64,000 nt of DNA from Mimachlamys varia. Lineage: Eukaryota > Mollusca > Bivalvia > Pectinida > Pectinidae. Position 1 is the stretch's first letter. The number at the start of each line of letters is the position of its first letter. Position numbers and translations under genes: made by a program. Of the stretch, positions 1 through 10,852 are shown piece after piece. The notes beneath the pieces were generated by a model. It searched no databases and was not told the DNA's origin. It was given only the letters and a program-made list of their open reading frames with translations. The stretch is from NCBI GenBank assembly GCA_947623455.1, contig OX392545.1:21116001-21180000 (forward strand), in the 5' to 3' direction.

Positions 1-117
1 TAGACTGACAAATTGAAGGCCACCATATGAGATTTAAATTTGGTGATCGCAGTACGTTCGGTGTGGATGATATTGTATTTGATATCTGTGCTCTATCAGA
101 GGTTCCTTTTTTGTTAG

Positions 118-470
118 TTTCTAGTTGCTAGATGCAAAATGCGAGTTGCGAGTTGCGATTTGCAGAGTGCGAGTTGCGAGTTGCAAAGTGCGAGTTGCGA
201 ATTACAAAGTACGAGTTGCGAGTTACAAAGAGCGAGTTGCGAGTTAAAAAGAGCGAGTTGCGAGTTACAAAGAGCGAGTTGCGACTTACAAAGAGCGAGT
301 TGCAAGTGCGAGTTGCGAGTTACAAAGAGCGAGTTGCAAAGTGCGAGTTGCGAGTTAAAAAGAGCGAGTTGCGAGTTACAAAGAGCGAGCTGCGAGTTGC
401 AAATTGCGAGTTACAAAGAGCGAGTTGCGAGTTGCAAAATAATTAACTCGCACTTTGCAACTCGCAACTT
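118..470. repeat. 21-bp minisatellite with inverted end
   Basis: Imperfect tandem array. The core unit is gagcgagttgcgagttacaaa (21 bp when complete); units vary at a few positions and some are shortened to a 12-15 bp half unit (gtgcgagttgcaaa). Because 21 is a multiple of 3, both strands stay open, giving meaningless Glu-Leu-Arg or Ser-Cys-Glu-Leu periodic peptides. At 441-470 the motif appears in inverted orientation (actcgcactttgcaactcgc), so the array ends in a palindrome. Read as a non-coding minisatellite. Confidence 0.93.
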
Positions 471-2670
471 GACAAAAAGAAACCCTCGCTCTATTCATCC
501 TGTTACATCACTCTCGGGTGGGGGTGGTAGGGGGTCGAGTCATATTCACCTTGTCGATCATATACTGTACAATGGGGAAAAATTGGAGCACACGAAAGTG
601 TCAACAAAACCATAATCAGGAATCAAAATCGATTTAACTAGTGGAAAAATATGAACAAAGAATATATTCATATGGAGACATCTGGGAAATTACGAGAGGA
701 CATCGACAACTCAGGTTCAGATCCAAGTAAATTATGGCATGGACTAAAATTATTACGCCAAACACAAAATACATGTACAAATTGACGACACGGGCTATGT
801 GGTCAAAGAATACCACGACATTTACAGTGTAGTACAATTTTCGATCAATCGTTGGGTTAATATGATACTTATGTCAATATTTGTTTACTCCAAAATAAGT
901 TTCTTCTCACTGACCCAATGATATTACAGTGTTTTAGTTATATGTTTATCTTTTTCAACACGCCCACAACGATTGAACCCATTCACCCCTCAAAGACACA
1001 TTTGCAGTCTTCCGTTTCCAAGGTTAGAACAGTTCATTGTGGCATTCCAAGGGTAGTAAATATTAAAGGACAGACGACGTATGGTCATCAAATGGCAGTC
1101 CGAAGCACATCCCTCATGAATGTGTTGTCTAGCCGTGGAAACTGGCTGCAATTAGACGGACGTAGGGCACAAACGTGTTATTTATGGCCCACTTTATTCC
1201 CATGATTGTCTCCCTTGAATTATCTCCCCTTGAGTAAAACATACACCGTCACAAACACCGAACGTTTTACGAGCCTGCTGTGATGATAGAAACCAAGGCC
1301 AGACTAACATCCTCGTGACATGATAACTATCTTCCTGGAAATTGGATTATTTTCTCAGTCCTGTGGTTCGAGGTCGAACGTAACAGACGTTCCGAGTGTC
1401 ATTTTATCAGGCTATGAAATGAAGAGGACATCGAAAACCCACCACGTTATGGATGTCCCTTTTTTTAACATCATGTACTAAAATTACAAATTTTCTAATT
1501 TAACATACCTGGAGATTTTGACAATAGAAATAAATTAGTTTTTCACCCACATATTTTAGGCAATTGTTCTCGTAAAATATATCAAATGCAATGAATGCGC
1601 AATATATTTTATCATCATTATTATTTTTTTTACTTTCATCTTCAAATCGTCCTTAACGGAGATTTCATATTATTTATAAATAATGTAGTCTTTAGTATAT
1701 TTTATACTGTACAGATACTGCATTAGAACGACACAGAGCACTACGATAATGCTAGCTGATGTTGATAAAGGAAGTTAAACGTGAATAGAAATCGTGTTAC
1801 GAGATACAATAAACTTTATTTATAGTCGTATATATAAACAAAAGAAAACATTAAGCTGTTACTGCAGCGCTCTTTCTGCGACAAACATTGTAAAAACAAA
1901 CATAAAACAAGGTAATTAACAAAATGTATAGAGAAAAAAACAAAAGCTAAACATGCAAAACTGTACATTATCACAAATAACTATGAAATTATATAATAAT
2001 AAGTAAAATAATACAGATTATTATATTTCTGTCTGTTATCCTAACAATGCCTTTAAAACGACATGCGACAACCCTACTAAATCACTATACAAAAACTACT
2101 GGCTTTTTTATTCGGTAACAAAGATAACAAATATCTCGCTTCGTATCCCGAGGGTTCGGCAGTAGTATCCTACCGACCATGCATGACGCTGATGATACAG
2201 CTAATACCCCCGAGGGAAAAACGCCAATACGGAAGGAATATTAATAATTAATAGGAGAGTTATCATCAGCTTCCTCCAGCCGATAATGTATTGTCTTGTG
2301 TGGCCAATCATCCGACTACCTCGACATAAAGCCGACTAATTACAGATATAAACACCAAGGTCTAGTGCCCAGGTTTATAGCTTCTACTGAATATAACGTT
2401 AGTGTAAGAAAACAAACTTATCCATGGTTGGTTGGGACTTCGCAGAAAATATAATATTTCACCCGTAGTACGATTGCTGTGTTTTGATTTCGTTACATCA
2501 TGGACATATTTTGCCAATGTGACCTTGAATGTAGGAGTTTTAGTTATTATTCTCCGCAAAGTTTAGTCGGGCACTTTCCGCCATCTTGGTTTTATTGGGA
2601 AATATTTTGTATCCTTGTATAAAAGCGAAAATCAGTCCCACGCGAAATATTAGTGATTTACAGTATAAAC
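471..2670. other. AT-rich sequence without recognised gene
   Basis: No protein or RNA gene recognised. The stretch 1480-1700 is strongly AT-rich. AATAAA-type signals occur on both strands around 1805-1822, which could mark a transcript or LINE 3' end but prove nothing alone. It contains the short dispersed repeat described separately at 972-1062. Confidence 0.6.
972..1062 (+). repeat. short dispersed repeat, copy 1 (pair at 14392)
   Basis: The segment with cattcacccctcaaagacac, then caaggttagaacagttcatt, reappears in the same order and strand at 14392-14480 (cattcacccccgaagacac, then aaaggttagaatagtcca). Spacing and order are kept with moderate divergence, so it is an interspersed repeat and not chance. 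The two edges (attcacccc on the left, ggggaaaatgagtt on the right of copy 2) suggest weak terminal inversion, as in a small MITE. Confidence 0.6.
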
Positions 2671-3290
2671 AGGTCACCGTCTCTACACCACGTACCGGCC
2701 ACCGTCTCTACACCACGTACCGGTCACCGTCTCTACACCACGTACCGGTCACCGTCTCTACACCACGTACCGGTCACCGTCTCTACACCACGTACCAGTC
2801 ACCGTCTCTACACCACGTACCGGTCACCGTCTCTACACCACGTACCGGTCACCGTCTCTACACCACGTACCGGTCACCGTCTCTACACCACGTACCGGTC
2901 ACCGTCTCTACACCACGTACCGGTCACCGTCTCAACACCACGTACCGGTCACCGTCTCTACACCACGTACCGGTCACCGTCTCTACACCACGTACCGGTC
3001 ACCGTCTCTACACCACGTACCGGTCACCGTCTCTACACCACGTACCGGTCACCGTCTCAACACCACGTACCGGTCACCGTCTCTACACCACGTACCGGTC
3101 ACCGTCTCTACACCACGTACCGGTCACCGTCTCTACACCACGTACCGGTCACCGTCTCTACACCACGTACCGGTCACCGTCTCTACACCACGTACCGGTC
3201 ACCGTCTCTACACCACGTACCGGTCACTGTCTGTACACCACGTACCGGTCACTGTCTTTACACCACGTACCGGTCACCGTCTCTACACCA
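2671..3290. repeat. 25-bp minisatellite, about 25 copies
   Basis: Highly homogeneous tandem array of a 25-bp unit (ggtcaccgtctctacaccac + gtacc). Copies differ at only a few positions, for example tcaacacc for tctacacc at two sites. As 25 is not a multiple of 3, each frame cycles through the three readings of the unit, so frames of about 230 codons stay open with a 25-residue periodicity. High homogeneity points to recent amplification. The last units drift (ggtcactgtctgtacacc), and the array merges into related longer units on its right. Confidence 0.97.
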
Positions 3291-3600
3291 TGTTAAAATA
3301 GATCTGTATAATAGGTCATTTTACGTCTTACATCCGTAATATTCAGGTCGCCGTCCCTACACAATGGGAGCAAACCTGTATAATGATTTCTAAATATATG
3401 GTCTGACATCCGTTATAGACAGGTCGCCGTCTATACACAATATGAAAACAAACCAGGTCGCTGTCTCTACACAATATGAGAACAAACCAGGTCGCTGTCT
3501 CTACACAATATGAGAACAAACCTGTCTATTAATTTCTTTTATCATGTGACATCCGTAATAGACAGGTAGCCGTCTTTAAACAACGCGAAAACAACACGTT
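3271..3600 (+). repeat. degenerate 74-76-bp parent units of the 25-bp array
   Basis: Units starting aggtc(g/a)ccgtc begin at 3271, 3345, 3421, 3455, 3489 and 3564. The spacings are 74, 76, 34, 34 and 75. The long unit continues after the 25-bp homologous part with acaatatgagaacaaacctg, an AT-rich middle and gacatccgtaatagac. The 34-bp spacings are internal sub-duplications. The 25-bp minisatellite is therefore an amplified beginning of this longer unit. Confidence 0.85.
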
Positions 3601-4013
3601 ACCATGGTGTTTCAGTCAAACGTGCGTTAGCAAGTCTCCATTGTATTACACTGTAGCCAAGTCCCGAGGTGTTCTGGTGAGACAAGTAGTGTTTGTAATC
3701 CTAAGGCGTTTCTAGAGACGTCCCGAATGACATCTCCACACAATGAGCTTATGTTCTCCGGGCCAAACAGACCTGGTGCAGCACATAGCCTAGTAATTAG
3801 TCTGCTGTCAGTGTAACAATATATCCCAATATGTTCCCGTACGGGTGCTGATCTCAACATTCGTCCCTGTATACCACTTGTAAACGATGAAGGTGGCTAC
3901 TGTTGTCAGTTAGAACGTGACGTCACATGACGTCCGGTGTTTTGGGAGGTATGGGAAACGAAAGATTCCTTTTCATAGCGGACAAATGTTCCATCATCAT
4001 AATGACGGTGGGT

Positions 4014-4262
4014 AATGACGGTAGAAGGGGGGCTAGGGGACACATGCTTCTTCGTCTTACTCACGGAGGTGTAAGAGGGGGGGGGGTTGATGCCATTTCT
4101 TCATAATGACGTAGAAGGGGGGCAGGGGACGCATGTCTCTTCGTCTTATTGAGGGGGTGTAAGGGAAGGAGAGGGGGGGGGGGGGGTGATCTCGTAATGG
4201 TGACGGTAGAAGGAGGGCTAGGGGACACATATTTCCTTGCCTTATTGACGGTGGTAGGGATG
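4014..4262 (+). repeat. three G-rich tandem units of about 93 bp
   Basis: Units beginning aatgacggtagaagggggg start near 4014, 4105 and 4199. Each carries ctaggggacacat, then cttcgtcttat and a G run. Two units hold long G runs (4076-4086 and 4172-4186). The plus strand could form G-quadruplexes. The purine-rich runs also give proline-rich frames on the minus strand, which I do not regard as genes. Confidence 0.85.
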
Positions 4263-4952
4263 ATAAGGAGTATCATATCAACACTTACACGTGGGAAATA
4301 GGGACAGTTAGAGTTCATCCAAACGTGTATCGGAAACCTCTGGCCGAAAATTGCTGTACACCTGGCGGCATATATTTGTGGTTCATACACATTGAGAATT
4401 AGAGTTTTCATTTTTCCGGATGACGACCCTTCCAGTCTGGCAGGTGTAATTATTATATTTAATCATGTATGACAGATGGCAGAAAAAATAAACAAAAGTC
4501 AGGGGTTATAACTCGCCGTGGGCCGGTAGTGAAAAGTTACACTTACGGGGAATAATGGTATATAGGACGTCGACGCTGTATAAAAAGTTACTTTCTGTGG
4601 TGTGATACTGATATCCGTTTGAATGTTTTCCTCCCCTATAGTTCAGTCTTGGATGACCGATGGTTCGATTTAAAATCCTGTTTATACGTGTTGGTATACA
4701 CGTGTCTTTCAAATGTAGGTTTGTGTATAACAGGCGACATTCTATTTATCTGTCACCCAAATTGTATTCATATCGAATGTATTCTACATCTGGTAACAGT
4801 TCTATCCGTGTGTGTTTATTTACTAGAAGAGTCTGATTTAAGTCAATGTCATCTAAGCTATTGATTCAAAGCCATTATACATGTTACCTGAGGGAGTGCA
4901 AAGCGTTGACGTAACATGGTCCAACATCGCGCCAGAAATGACGTCATAATAA

Positions 4953-5193
4953 CCTGGGTCCAGTTGTTCAAAAGATGATTAGCTTAATCACTATTTAACG
5001 ACAATTTTCAACCTTTAATTATTCTGTCAACAAACAAGGTACAATCCCACACTTTTGTCTGTAAATTGCCTGTATTAGATATTTGATATCTGTAAAGTTG
5101 CAATTGATTCAATGGGTCGATTTTGATATTACAAGATAATTTAAATTTGCCCTAGTCACTGATTAAGCTTATCACTTTTTGAACAACTGGATC
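4953..5193. mobile_element. MITE with ~38-bp terminal inverted repeats
   Basis: Left end tgggtccagttgttcaaaag, then gatgattagcttaatca. The right end reads ctgattaagcttatcac and tttttgaacaactggatcc, the reverse complement with few mismatches. The interior is AT-rich and non-coding. Size about 240 bp. Elements with this gggtccagttgttcaaaa terminus are familiar to me from bivalve genomes (recollection, not a search). No clear target duplication seen. Confidence 0.85.
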
Positions 5194-5266
5194 CTGATTT
5201 AAATCAGTGTCATCCAAGTGATTGATTCAAAACCATGTTATCTGAGGCGGAGTACAAAGCTTTGAT

Positions 5267-5747
5267 TTGATTTGAACATATTTTATTGCTTTAAAACAAT
5301 AGGATTGGGCACAAGTTATACCAACTTATGAAAGCCCGCTCCTCAACAATTATATAACAAAGTATAGCAATAGCGACATGTACAATATTCATTATAACTA
5401 TAGTGTAACACAATTTATAAGTAAAGAGAACACATAGTGAGAAAATGAATAGAAGATAAGAAGAAAGAAAAAGGGATGATGCAGGATGGATAAAATGCCA
5501 TGTGACTATTACAAGTGTTCATTCAAAATATGAATAAATTTAAATATATATGTTTAGGCTGCATGGTACGCACTAGCTACATATTCCATTCATGTTGTCT
5601 GTTCTATTGTCCATTTAATGCACTTTCCTTAAATCCTTTCTCTGGTCACTCCTGTTCCTTCAAGGTATCATATCGATGTACCATGCAGATAAATTAACAA
5701 AATAAATATTGTTTTACCGAACCAGTAAACACTTTAACTATAATCAT
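5267..5747 (-). mobile_element. 5'-truncated LINE 3' end with 10-bp target duplication
   Basis: Minus-strand element. On that strand it ends with cataagttggtataacttg, cccaatcctattg, a polyadenylation-like caataaaatatg and a short (aaatc)n tail, the typical end of a LINE with a microsatellite tail. It is flanked by perfect 10-bp direct repeats aagctttgat at 5257-5266 and 5748-5757. The adjacent paralogous block (4830-4951) has only one such site (caaagcgttgac), which confirms insertion. No reverse-transcriptase coding remains in this 481-bp piece. Confidence 0.88.
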
Positions 5748-5821
5748 AAGCTTTGATATTACATAGTCCAACATGGCGTCAGAATAACGTCATGTGATGC
5801 AGCAATGCAAATTGTAGTATA

Positions 5822-5937
5822 CAGTGTGATATACTACATTTGAATTACTTATGATATATAGGCGAAGGCAACACAGAATTTATGTGTTGCCTTCGCCTAT
5901 ATATCATAAGTAAATCAAATGTAGTATATCACACTAT
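5822..5937. repeat. near-perfect foldback (53-bp arms, 7-nt loop)
   Basis: Arm 1 runs to 5875 and arm 2 starts at 5883. The loop is gaattta. The arms contain agtgtgatatactacatttg and atatataggcgaaggcaaca and differ at about one position over 53 bp. A transcript would fold into a long hairpin. It could be a foldback MITE. No coding content. Confidence 0.95.
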
Positions 5938-6424
5938 ATTTACATTTTGTGTATATAAATATATACAAGTGTACTTATATAAGAATTATTTAAGACGACA
6001 ATAGATCTGCATAAATAGTTACAAAGCTAAGATACTGAGAATGAATCTAACAGAATGTATAATTATGACGTCCCTGCAACGTCAGCCTGTGGCGCCATTT
6101 CATGTGTATACCACAGGAACATTATCTGTTTATAAGTACAACAGATGATCAATAGTAACAAAATGGGCCGAATTAGATAATTAACGAGAAAGAGTGAAAC
6201 TTTCTCACGACCTGTAACAGTCTCCTGTGTCCCGGTAGATTTACAGTTGTGTTCCAGATTCGCGCTAAAATGACATGTTTGACGTAAAAATGTAAGAGAG
6301 ATAATTGGAACAGGGCCTGTTTCTTTTCAGAAATTTTACATAAACACAATTACAACACATGTAAACATTCATTCTCACACTCACACTTTCTCACCGACAA
6401 TACAATATCAACATCACGACATAA

Positions 6425-6428
6425 ATGT

Positions 6429-6459
<31 letters not shown>

Positions 6460-6598
6460 ACATCAACATCATCCTCATCATCATCACCTTAACATCACCA
6501 AAACATCATCACAATGACATCATCAATATCACCATATCATCATCATCATCATCATCATTATCATCATCATCACTACCACCATGATCACCACCATGATA
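6425..6598. repeat. CAT/ATC microsatellite
   Basis: A run of perfect (atc)n from about 6428 is followed by interrupted copies (aac, acc and cct variants) to 6598. Simple sequence repeat. Confidence 0.97.
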
Positions 6599-6600
6599 AC

Positions 6601-6796
6601 AACAAGGCCTGTTTTAGTTTGTTTGTTGCTCAACAGTGTGGATTTATTGGGTTTTTTTAAATATGCTATACGTTTGACCGTAACAATCCGGATCCATAGC
6701 TAGAACAAGGCCTGTTTTAGCTATGGACCGGATTGTAACGGCCAAATGTATAGCAAATAGAAAAACCAAATAAATCCACACTGTTGTGCAAAGTGT
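6601..6796. repeat. foldback element with internal direct repeat
   Basis: Left arm (about 6629-6704) contains caacagtgtggatttattgg and gaccgtaacaatccggatcc. Right arm (about 6718-6796) contains ctatggaccggattgtaacg and aataaatccacactgttgtg, the reverse complement with small indels. In addition aacaaggcctgttttag occurs directly at 6601-6617 and 6704-6720, so the spacer between the arms repeats the sequence outside the left arm. Confidence 0.88.
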
Positions 6797-7761
6797 TATG
6801 TAACACTGGTGAAACATCAAAAGGAAAGAGTTCGGCAGACAGAAAGTATGAAGAGAAAAAACGATTATCTGTTTCAAACTCGATACGGGCACATTGCCAC
6901 GTCATTATGTCCTAGGTATATCTGAATTCATACAGAAACTATCAGAAAGCGCCTCAGCTTATGAAAACATCTCTCGAAAAAGCTCACTGATTGCATCTTA
7001 AACGTGCTGGTTAAGATAAAAAGACGATAAACGGGTAAAAAGTTATTAAGCATTTCGCAATATCACCTTCGGGTTTTCAAAGTAGCTTGCATTTGGTTCA
7101 GTTGGGAAATTATGAAACCCGGAAATCCGCGGACATTACGCAGTAATTGGAGACTAAATTGGTGTTTTGGGAGAAAATAAAAAAGTCGTTGTCAATAAAT
7201 GTATGGAAGATGATGGGCCAACACATTTCCTCCTCAGCAGCCACAACTAAGAGACAGCAAGCTGTGCCGCAAACTCCCGAGCTCTGGACCAACATCAGTT
7301 ATCTTACTGTCCAAAATCCGTTGTTGAGGCCAAAGGTTTTGTTTCTTTGTTTTGTATGTTTTACGCGTAAACTTCATTGCGATAGTGCGGAACTAATGTG
7401 CTACCATACTGATATATTTATATTTGCGCTGCAACCAACTATATGAACATTACCAGCAAAAATGCCTTTCATAAAAGTATGAAAGCAATGGTTCTCGAGA
7501 CTAATTAGCGCGTGGTTTCATTATGACGTCATATATCAAGCTTGCTCAATGAGAGTATTGTCGCGCCGCTTCGAATAACATGGAGAATGCCCTTGCGTCA
7601 AACGCTCAAATGACTAAGTATTATCGTTGTCGCCAATTTTATTCAAACTGGGCTGTTCCGCCAATGTCGTTCAAATGACGACACATTTACAAACGCATGT
7701 AATAAACTTTTAATTGAAAAATATAAATGAAGTTACGCAATTGTTCAATAGTAAAAATGTA
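6797..7761. other. no recognised gene; one CRE octamer
   Basis: I see no gene. A 99-codon frame at 7147-7446 (plus) matches no family I know. A perfect TGACGTCA lies at 7524-7531. Confidence 0.5.
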
Positions 7762-7937
7762 AATATATGGATTGAAAATCATTTTTTTAACTTTCATAGT
7801 GCTATGAAAAGTCAGCGGTTACATCCATATTTAGCATGAAGCCCAAGCGGACTTCATTCAATATGGATGTAACGGCTGACCTTCCATGCATAGCACTAAC
7901 ATGAAAGTTAAAAAAATGACTTTCAATCCTTATATAA
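7762..7937. repeat. foldback element, ~80-bp imperfect arms
   Basis: The left arm begins atatatggattgaaaatcat and includes gcggttacatccatat. The right arm includes atatggatgtaacggctgac and ends gactttcaatccttatat. The centre is agcatgaagcccaagcggacttc, itself partly self-complementary. The motif ataaggattgaaagtcatt recurs at 39824-39842, a likely fragment of the same family. Confidence 0.88.
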
Positions 7938-8634
7938 ACTGCCGAAAGCCTCGAAAGTACACGCCACCCGGTCACATTATACTGACAACGGGTGAACTCC
8001 CATAATGCCAAGCGTCAAACAGAAAGTGATAACTACTTTTTTAAGAGATGTACACAGATGTACCGAAATGTTCTGCACCGTAGGAGCTGGCAACGATTGC
8101 ATCAGCATAGGAAATATACGGTCGGAATATGTATGATTCATACATATATTTTTATTTTAAAAGTAAAGATGTTTAATTTTCTTATGTACTTAATTCCGAT
8201 AAAATGGATTTTATTGCATTTTTCATATAGGAGTAAATAACCAAACTGCAAATGAACAAATTGTCATGAAACTTTAGCACGTTGTTAGTCCACCTTTCTC
8301 AGTTTTGAAAGATTATTTTGTGAATACCGAAATATCAGTTAGGGTTTCGATTAATTAGATGAATATATATTTTGTACGTGGTGTGTGCTAGTAATGATCG
8401 ATGTGCAGGTATACGATTACTTGAATTCTTTCGAATTTTCTTTTCATATGATCAAAGCTTTAGATATTATGGAAATATAATAATTCTTCGTCCTTGATTG
8501 TGTTACAAATCGTTTGTTTCATATAATTTTAATTTGGTAAGATTTGTTACAAATTTTACGATGACAAAATTGCTCGGAAAATGTTTAATTCAAGCTCTGT
8601 CGATTTCGATTTTAAGACTATGTGAAGTTGTGCT

Positions 8635-8674
8635 GTATTTTATTACTAGTATTTTATTATAAGTAATAAAATAC
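8635..8674. repeat. small AT-rich hairpin
   Basis: Perfect 12-bp arms (gtattttattac and gtaataaaatac) around a 16-nt spacer. It sits at the downstream edge of the possible LINE remnant on the minus strand. Confidence 0.8.
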
Positions 8675-8915
8675 AAGGTTCTTCTCTAAATTCATCATTA
8701 ACTTTACTGTAAAGATAAAGTCTACTAGTTTCGTCAATGATATGGTACCAAAGACTCTGAAAGTTGTTCGTTGATTCTGCCCTTCTGACTTGCTCGGTAA
8801 AACGTCCATGAAGGTACCCGCAGGTTCACACAGCCCTGAACGACACAGCCAAAGTCTTCTGTTCCAAATCAGATTTAAACTGACTCGACAGCTTGTCAAA
8901 GACGAAAGTCTTTCA
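8646..8915 (-). pseudogene. possible LINE ORF2 remnant (region after the RT domain)
   Basis: In one minus frame 8646-8816 reads 57 codons without a stop. It includes the stretch SRLYLYSKVNDEFREEP, which resembles the (K/R)LR-Y-x-x-F/V-K/N-x-x-F-x-x-E-x-Y segment of the connector between reverse transcriptase and the C-terminal Cys/His motif in CR1/L2-like LINEs. The same frame continues upstream to about 8915 through one TGA. No catalytic motif is present, so the assignment rests on a weak family resemblance. It could be chance or another retroelement. Confidence 0.35.
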
Positions 8916-9458
8916 AAACAACACCATTGGCAACCAATAAGAATGGTTATGAGCAGCGTGCCGGCGTTTAAATGTTCTTCTACAATAAAACGTATGTGCT
9001 GGTAATCACAACTGTACGTTGGAGTTTAACGGCCTGTGGTAGAGACTTGTTAAACTAGTTTAAAAGTCATGAATATTGAGACCTTTTTTTCTGAAGGCAG
9101 CAGCTTTGTGTCTTCGCGACTAGAGCTTGACATGAAACATAAGCTCTTGAGGAACATAAATGCTCTTTGACAGGGTTTCTTAAAGTGACAATCTTCATCA
9201 AACGTATGGATGTTTCTCCCGACGGAAATACCGTCTTACCCTGATGTAGGACGCATACAATCTTTTTTAAAATCGTACTATCGCCAAAAAATTATATTTT
9301 ACTGAGTTAACGGGTATATGTTGCCCTGATCGCGTCGATATGGAACGTTTCTTTTTAACTTATAGCACGTATAATCATGAATCATTTCTAGAGCATAATA
9401 CATGCAAATAGATCAGGCCTATGGATTACTGAACGATCTTAAGTGTCTCAAATTTTGA

Positions 9459-9566
9459 CTAAGCCAATCACAGATACATGTGCGTTACAAACAGTTACGC
9501 CACACGTGATTGGCTAGCGTCACAAACAGTTAGGCCATACGCGATTGGCTGAGGCAAAATCAAAGG
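9459..9566. repeat. 35-bp duplication with inverted CCAAT edges
   Basis: The unit cgttacaaacagttacgcca + cacgtgattggct is followed by cgtcacaaacagttaggcca + tacgcgattggct (35-bp period). The left edge begins agccaatcac, the inverse of gtgattggct, so CCAAT/ATTGG motifs occur three times within 110 bp. Confidence 0.75.
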
Positions 9567-9656
9567 GTCAAAGAATGTTAATGACCCGTGACAATCATTC
9601 CTGACCTTAGAGATTCGCATGCTCAAGCAGTTTTTTAAAAGAAAATCTTATAATTT

Positions 9657-9995
9657 AATCTTGTTTGAAACAATCATTTCCGTTGGCTTAAACATTATGT
9701 TATCAGGCCAAAACGTAAAAAATGACATCGCTGTTCGTTACGTCGCTTTTGATTGGCTGATGAAGCAGCGTAATAATTTGTAAGAGAAATAAGTCCATCA
9801 ATAAAGTGAATTTGCGCAGGGTATAGATTGAATTATGAGGATTAACTTGGATCTTTTTTTGATGTTATGGCGTTATAACACAAAAAGAAAACAAAGTGTA
9901 CTCTCGTCAGAAAACGCCTCGCGGTTTATTTAGAGTACACTCCAGTTGTTTGTGTTATACCTCCATAACATAAAACAAACTCAAGTTAATCCTTA
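9657..9995 (+). mobile_element. dispersed element family 1, copy 1 (terminal hairpin)
   Basis: Homologous over its full length, in opposite orientation, to 42362-42676. Both share taatcttgtttgaaacaa, gtcgcttttgattggctgat, cagcgtaataatttgt, a terminal hairpin bounded by aggattaacttg and caagttaatcct, and an inner gttataacacaaaa / ttttgtgttatac pair flanking agagtacactc. It has no coding capacity. It is a non-autonomous element of about 340 bp whose right third folds back. Confidence 0.85.
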
Positions 9996-10321
9996 CAAAA
10001 TGATGATTACTCGAGAAAACATTGCAGAGGTTTGCAACCAAATACTGCTTTTTGTGTTATTTACGTTTTTGTAGCAATACATAATTCAAGTGAGACGCAA
10101 GAAATTGATTTTGAGTACTTGAGTAAAACAATAATTCGAGCACGATTCATCCCTTAGACTTACATTTTCGTTACGACCTGTTACATGCGGAGATTGAACA
10201 TTTGACTTTACGGTTATAAGACCGACGCTCTAGCGAATGTGCCATGCGTCTATCCCTGGATATTCTAATTGCAGTGTTTAATGTCCCCCTTTATTGAGAA
10301 ATAATTAGTAAATATAATGGT

Positions 10322-10497
10322 TATTGTCCAGGGAGGTATATTACTGGGGATAATGAGTTAAACATGTCGTATAAAATTGTTTATGTCTAGGGAGTTCTGA
10401 TACGGCGGTAATTAGTTAAACATGTCGTATAAAATACTTAAGTATTTATTGTCTAGGGAAATATAACGATAGATAATGAGTTACACATGTCGCGAGG
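10322..10497 (+). repeat. three tandem units of about 60 bp
   Basis: Units share gtc(c/t)agggag, a variable middle, then taatgagttaaacatgtcgt with ataaaatt. Copies start near 10326, 10386 and 10451. The third ends cacatgtcgcgagg. Divergent, so old. Confidence 0.8.
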
Positions 10498-10582
10498 TTC
10501 TATATATAGCAGATACTGTCGCCCTCACGATTATTTGTCTGGTCGTGATTTCGCGTACATTCTTAGGAACTATATAGGTTTC

Positions 10583-10852
10583 AAACCCTTAAGATTTTTT
10601 CAAACCCTTAAGATTATTGAAATTGTTGTTAGTATAATGTGACCAGAGCTCGTCGGTGTATCTATGGTATGGTATGTTGCATTTTTGCGCTTTTACACAT
10701 CCGTCACATTCGTGAGAATTATTTTTTTCGTTGTACGACGTCACATCCGTGAGATTGACGATGTTTTCGTTGTACCACGTCACATCCGTGAGAATGACGA
10801 TGATTTCGTTGTACGACGTCACATCTGCGAGAATGATGTTATCGTTGTTAAA
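10583..10852 (+). repeat. 39-bp tandem repeat (4 units) and a 17-bp doublet
   Basis: cgtcacatccgtgagaatga + cgatgatttcgttgtacga repeats about four times between 10699 and 10852 (39 bp, 13 codons). It gives frames on both strands, for example Arg-His-Ile-Arg-Glu-Asn-Asp on plus. Just upstream, caaacccttaagatt occurs twice (10581-10611). Read as minisatellite, not protein. Confidence 0.85.

Larger units (their letters stand above)
4828..5800 (+). repeat. direct duplication of a ~120-bp block
   Basis: The block starting ctgatttaagtcaatgtcat (4830-4951) recurs as ctgatttaaatcagtgtcat at 5194-5266 and continues at 5758-5800 after an insertion. Shared landmarks are attgattcaaa, gtccaacat and cgtcat. 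A MITE lies between the copies (4953-5193). The second copy is interrupted by a LINE fragment, so copy 1 preserves the unoccupied target. Confidence 0.85.

Noticed and set aside
132..615. Cysteine- and glutamate-rich periodic frames
   Set aside because: 21-bp array artefact.
2671..3290. CRISPR-like look of a regular array
   Set aside because: Units are contiguous with no unique spacers, and the window is eukaryotic.
2586..3339. Two overlapping open frames of 228-236 codons with a 25-residue repeat
   Set aside because: They are the 25-bp minisatellite read in different frames. A 25-bp unit free of stops in all three frames gives this automatically.
7147..7446. 99-codon frame, possible exon
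   Set aside because: No recognisable domain, overlapped by an opposite-strand frame, and no splice support. Treated as chance.
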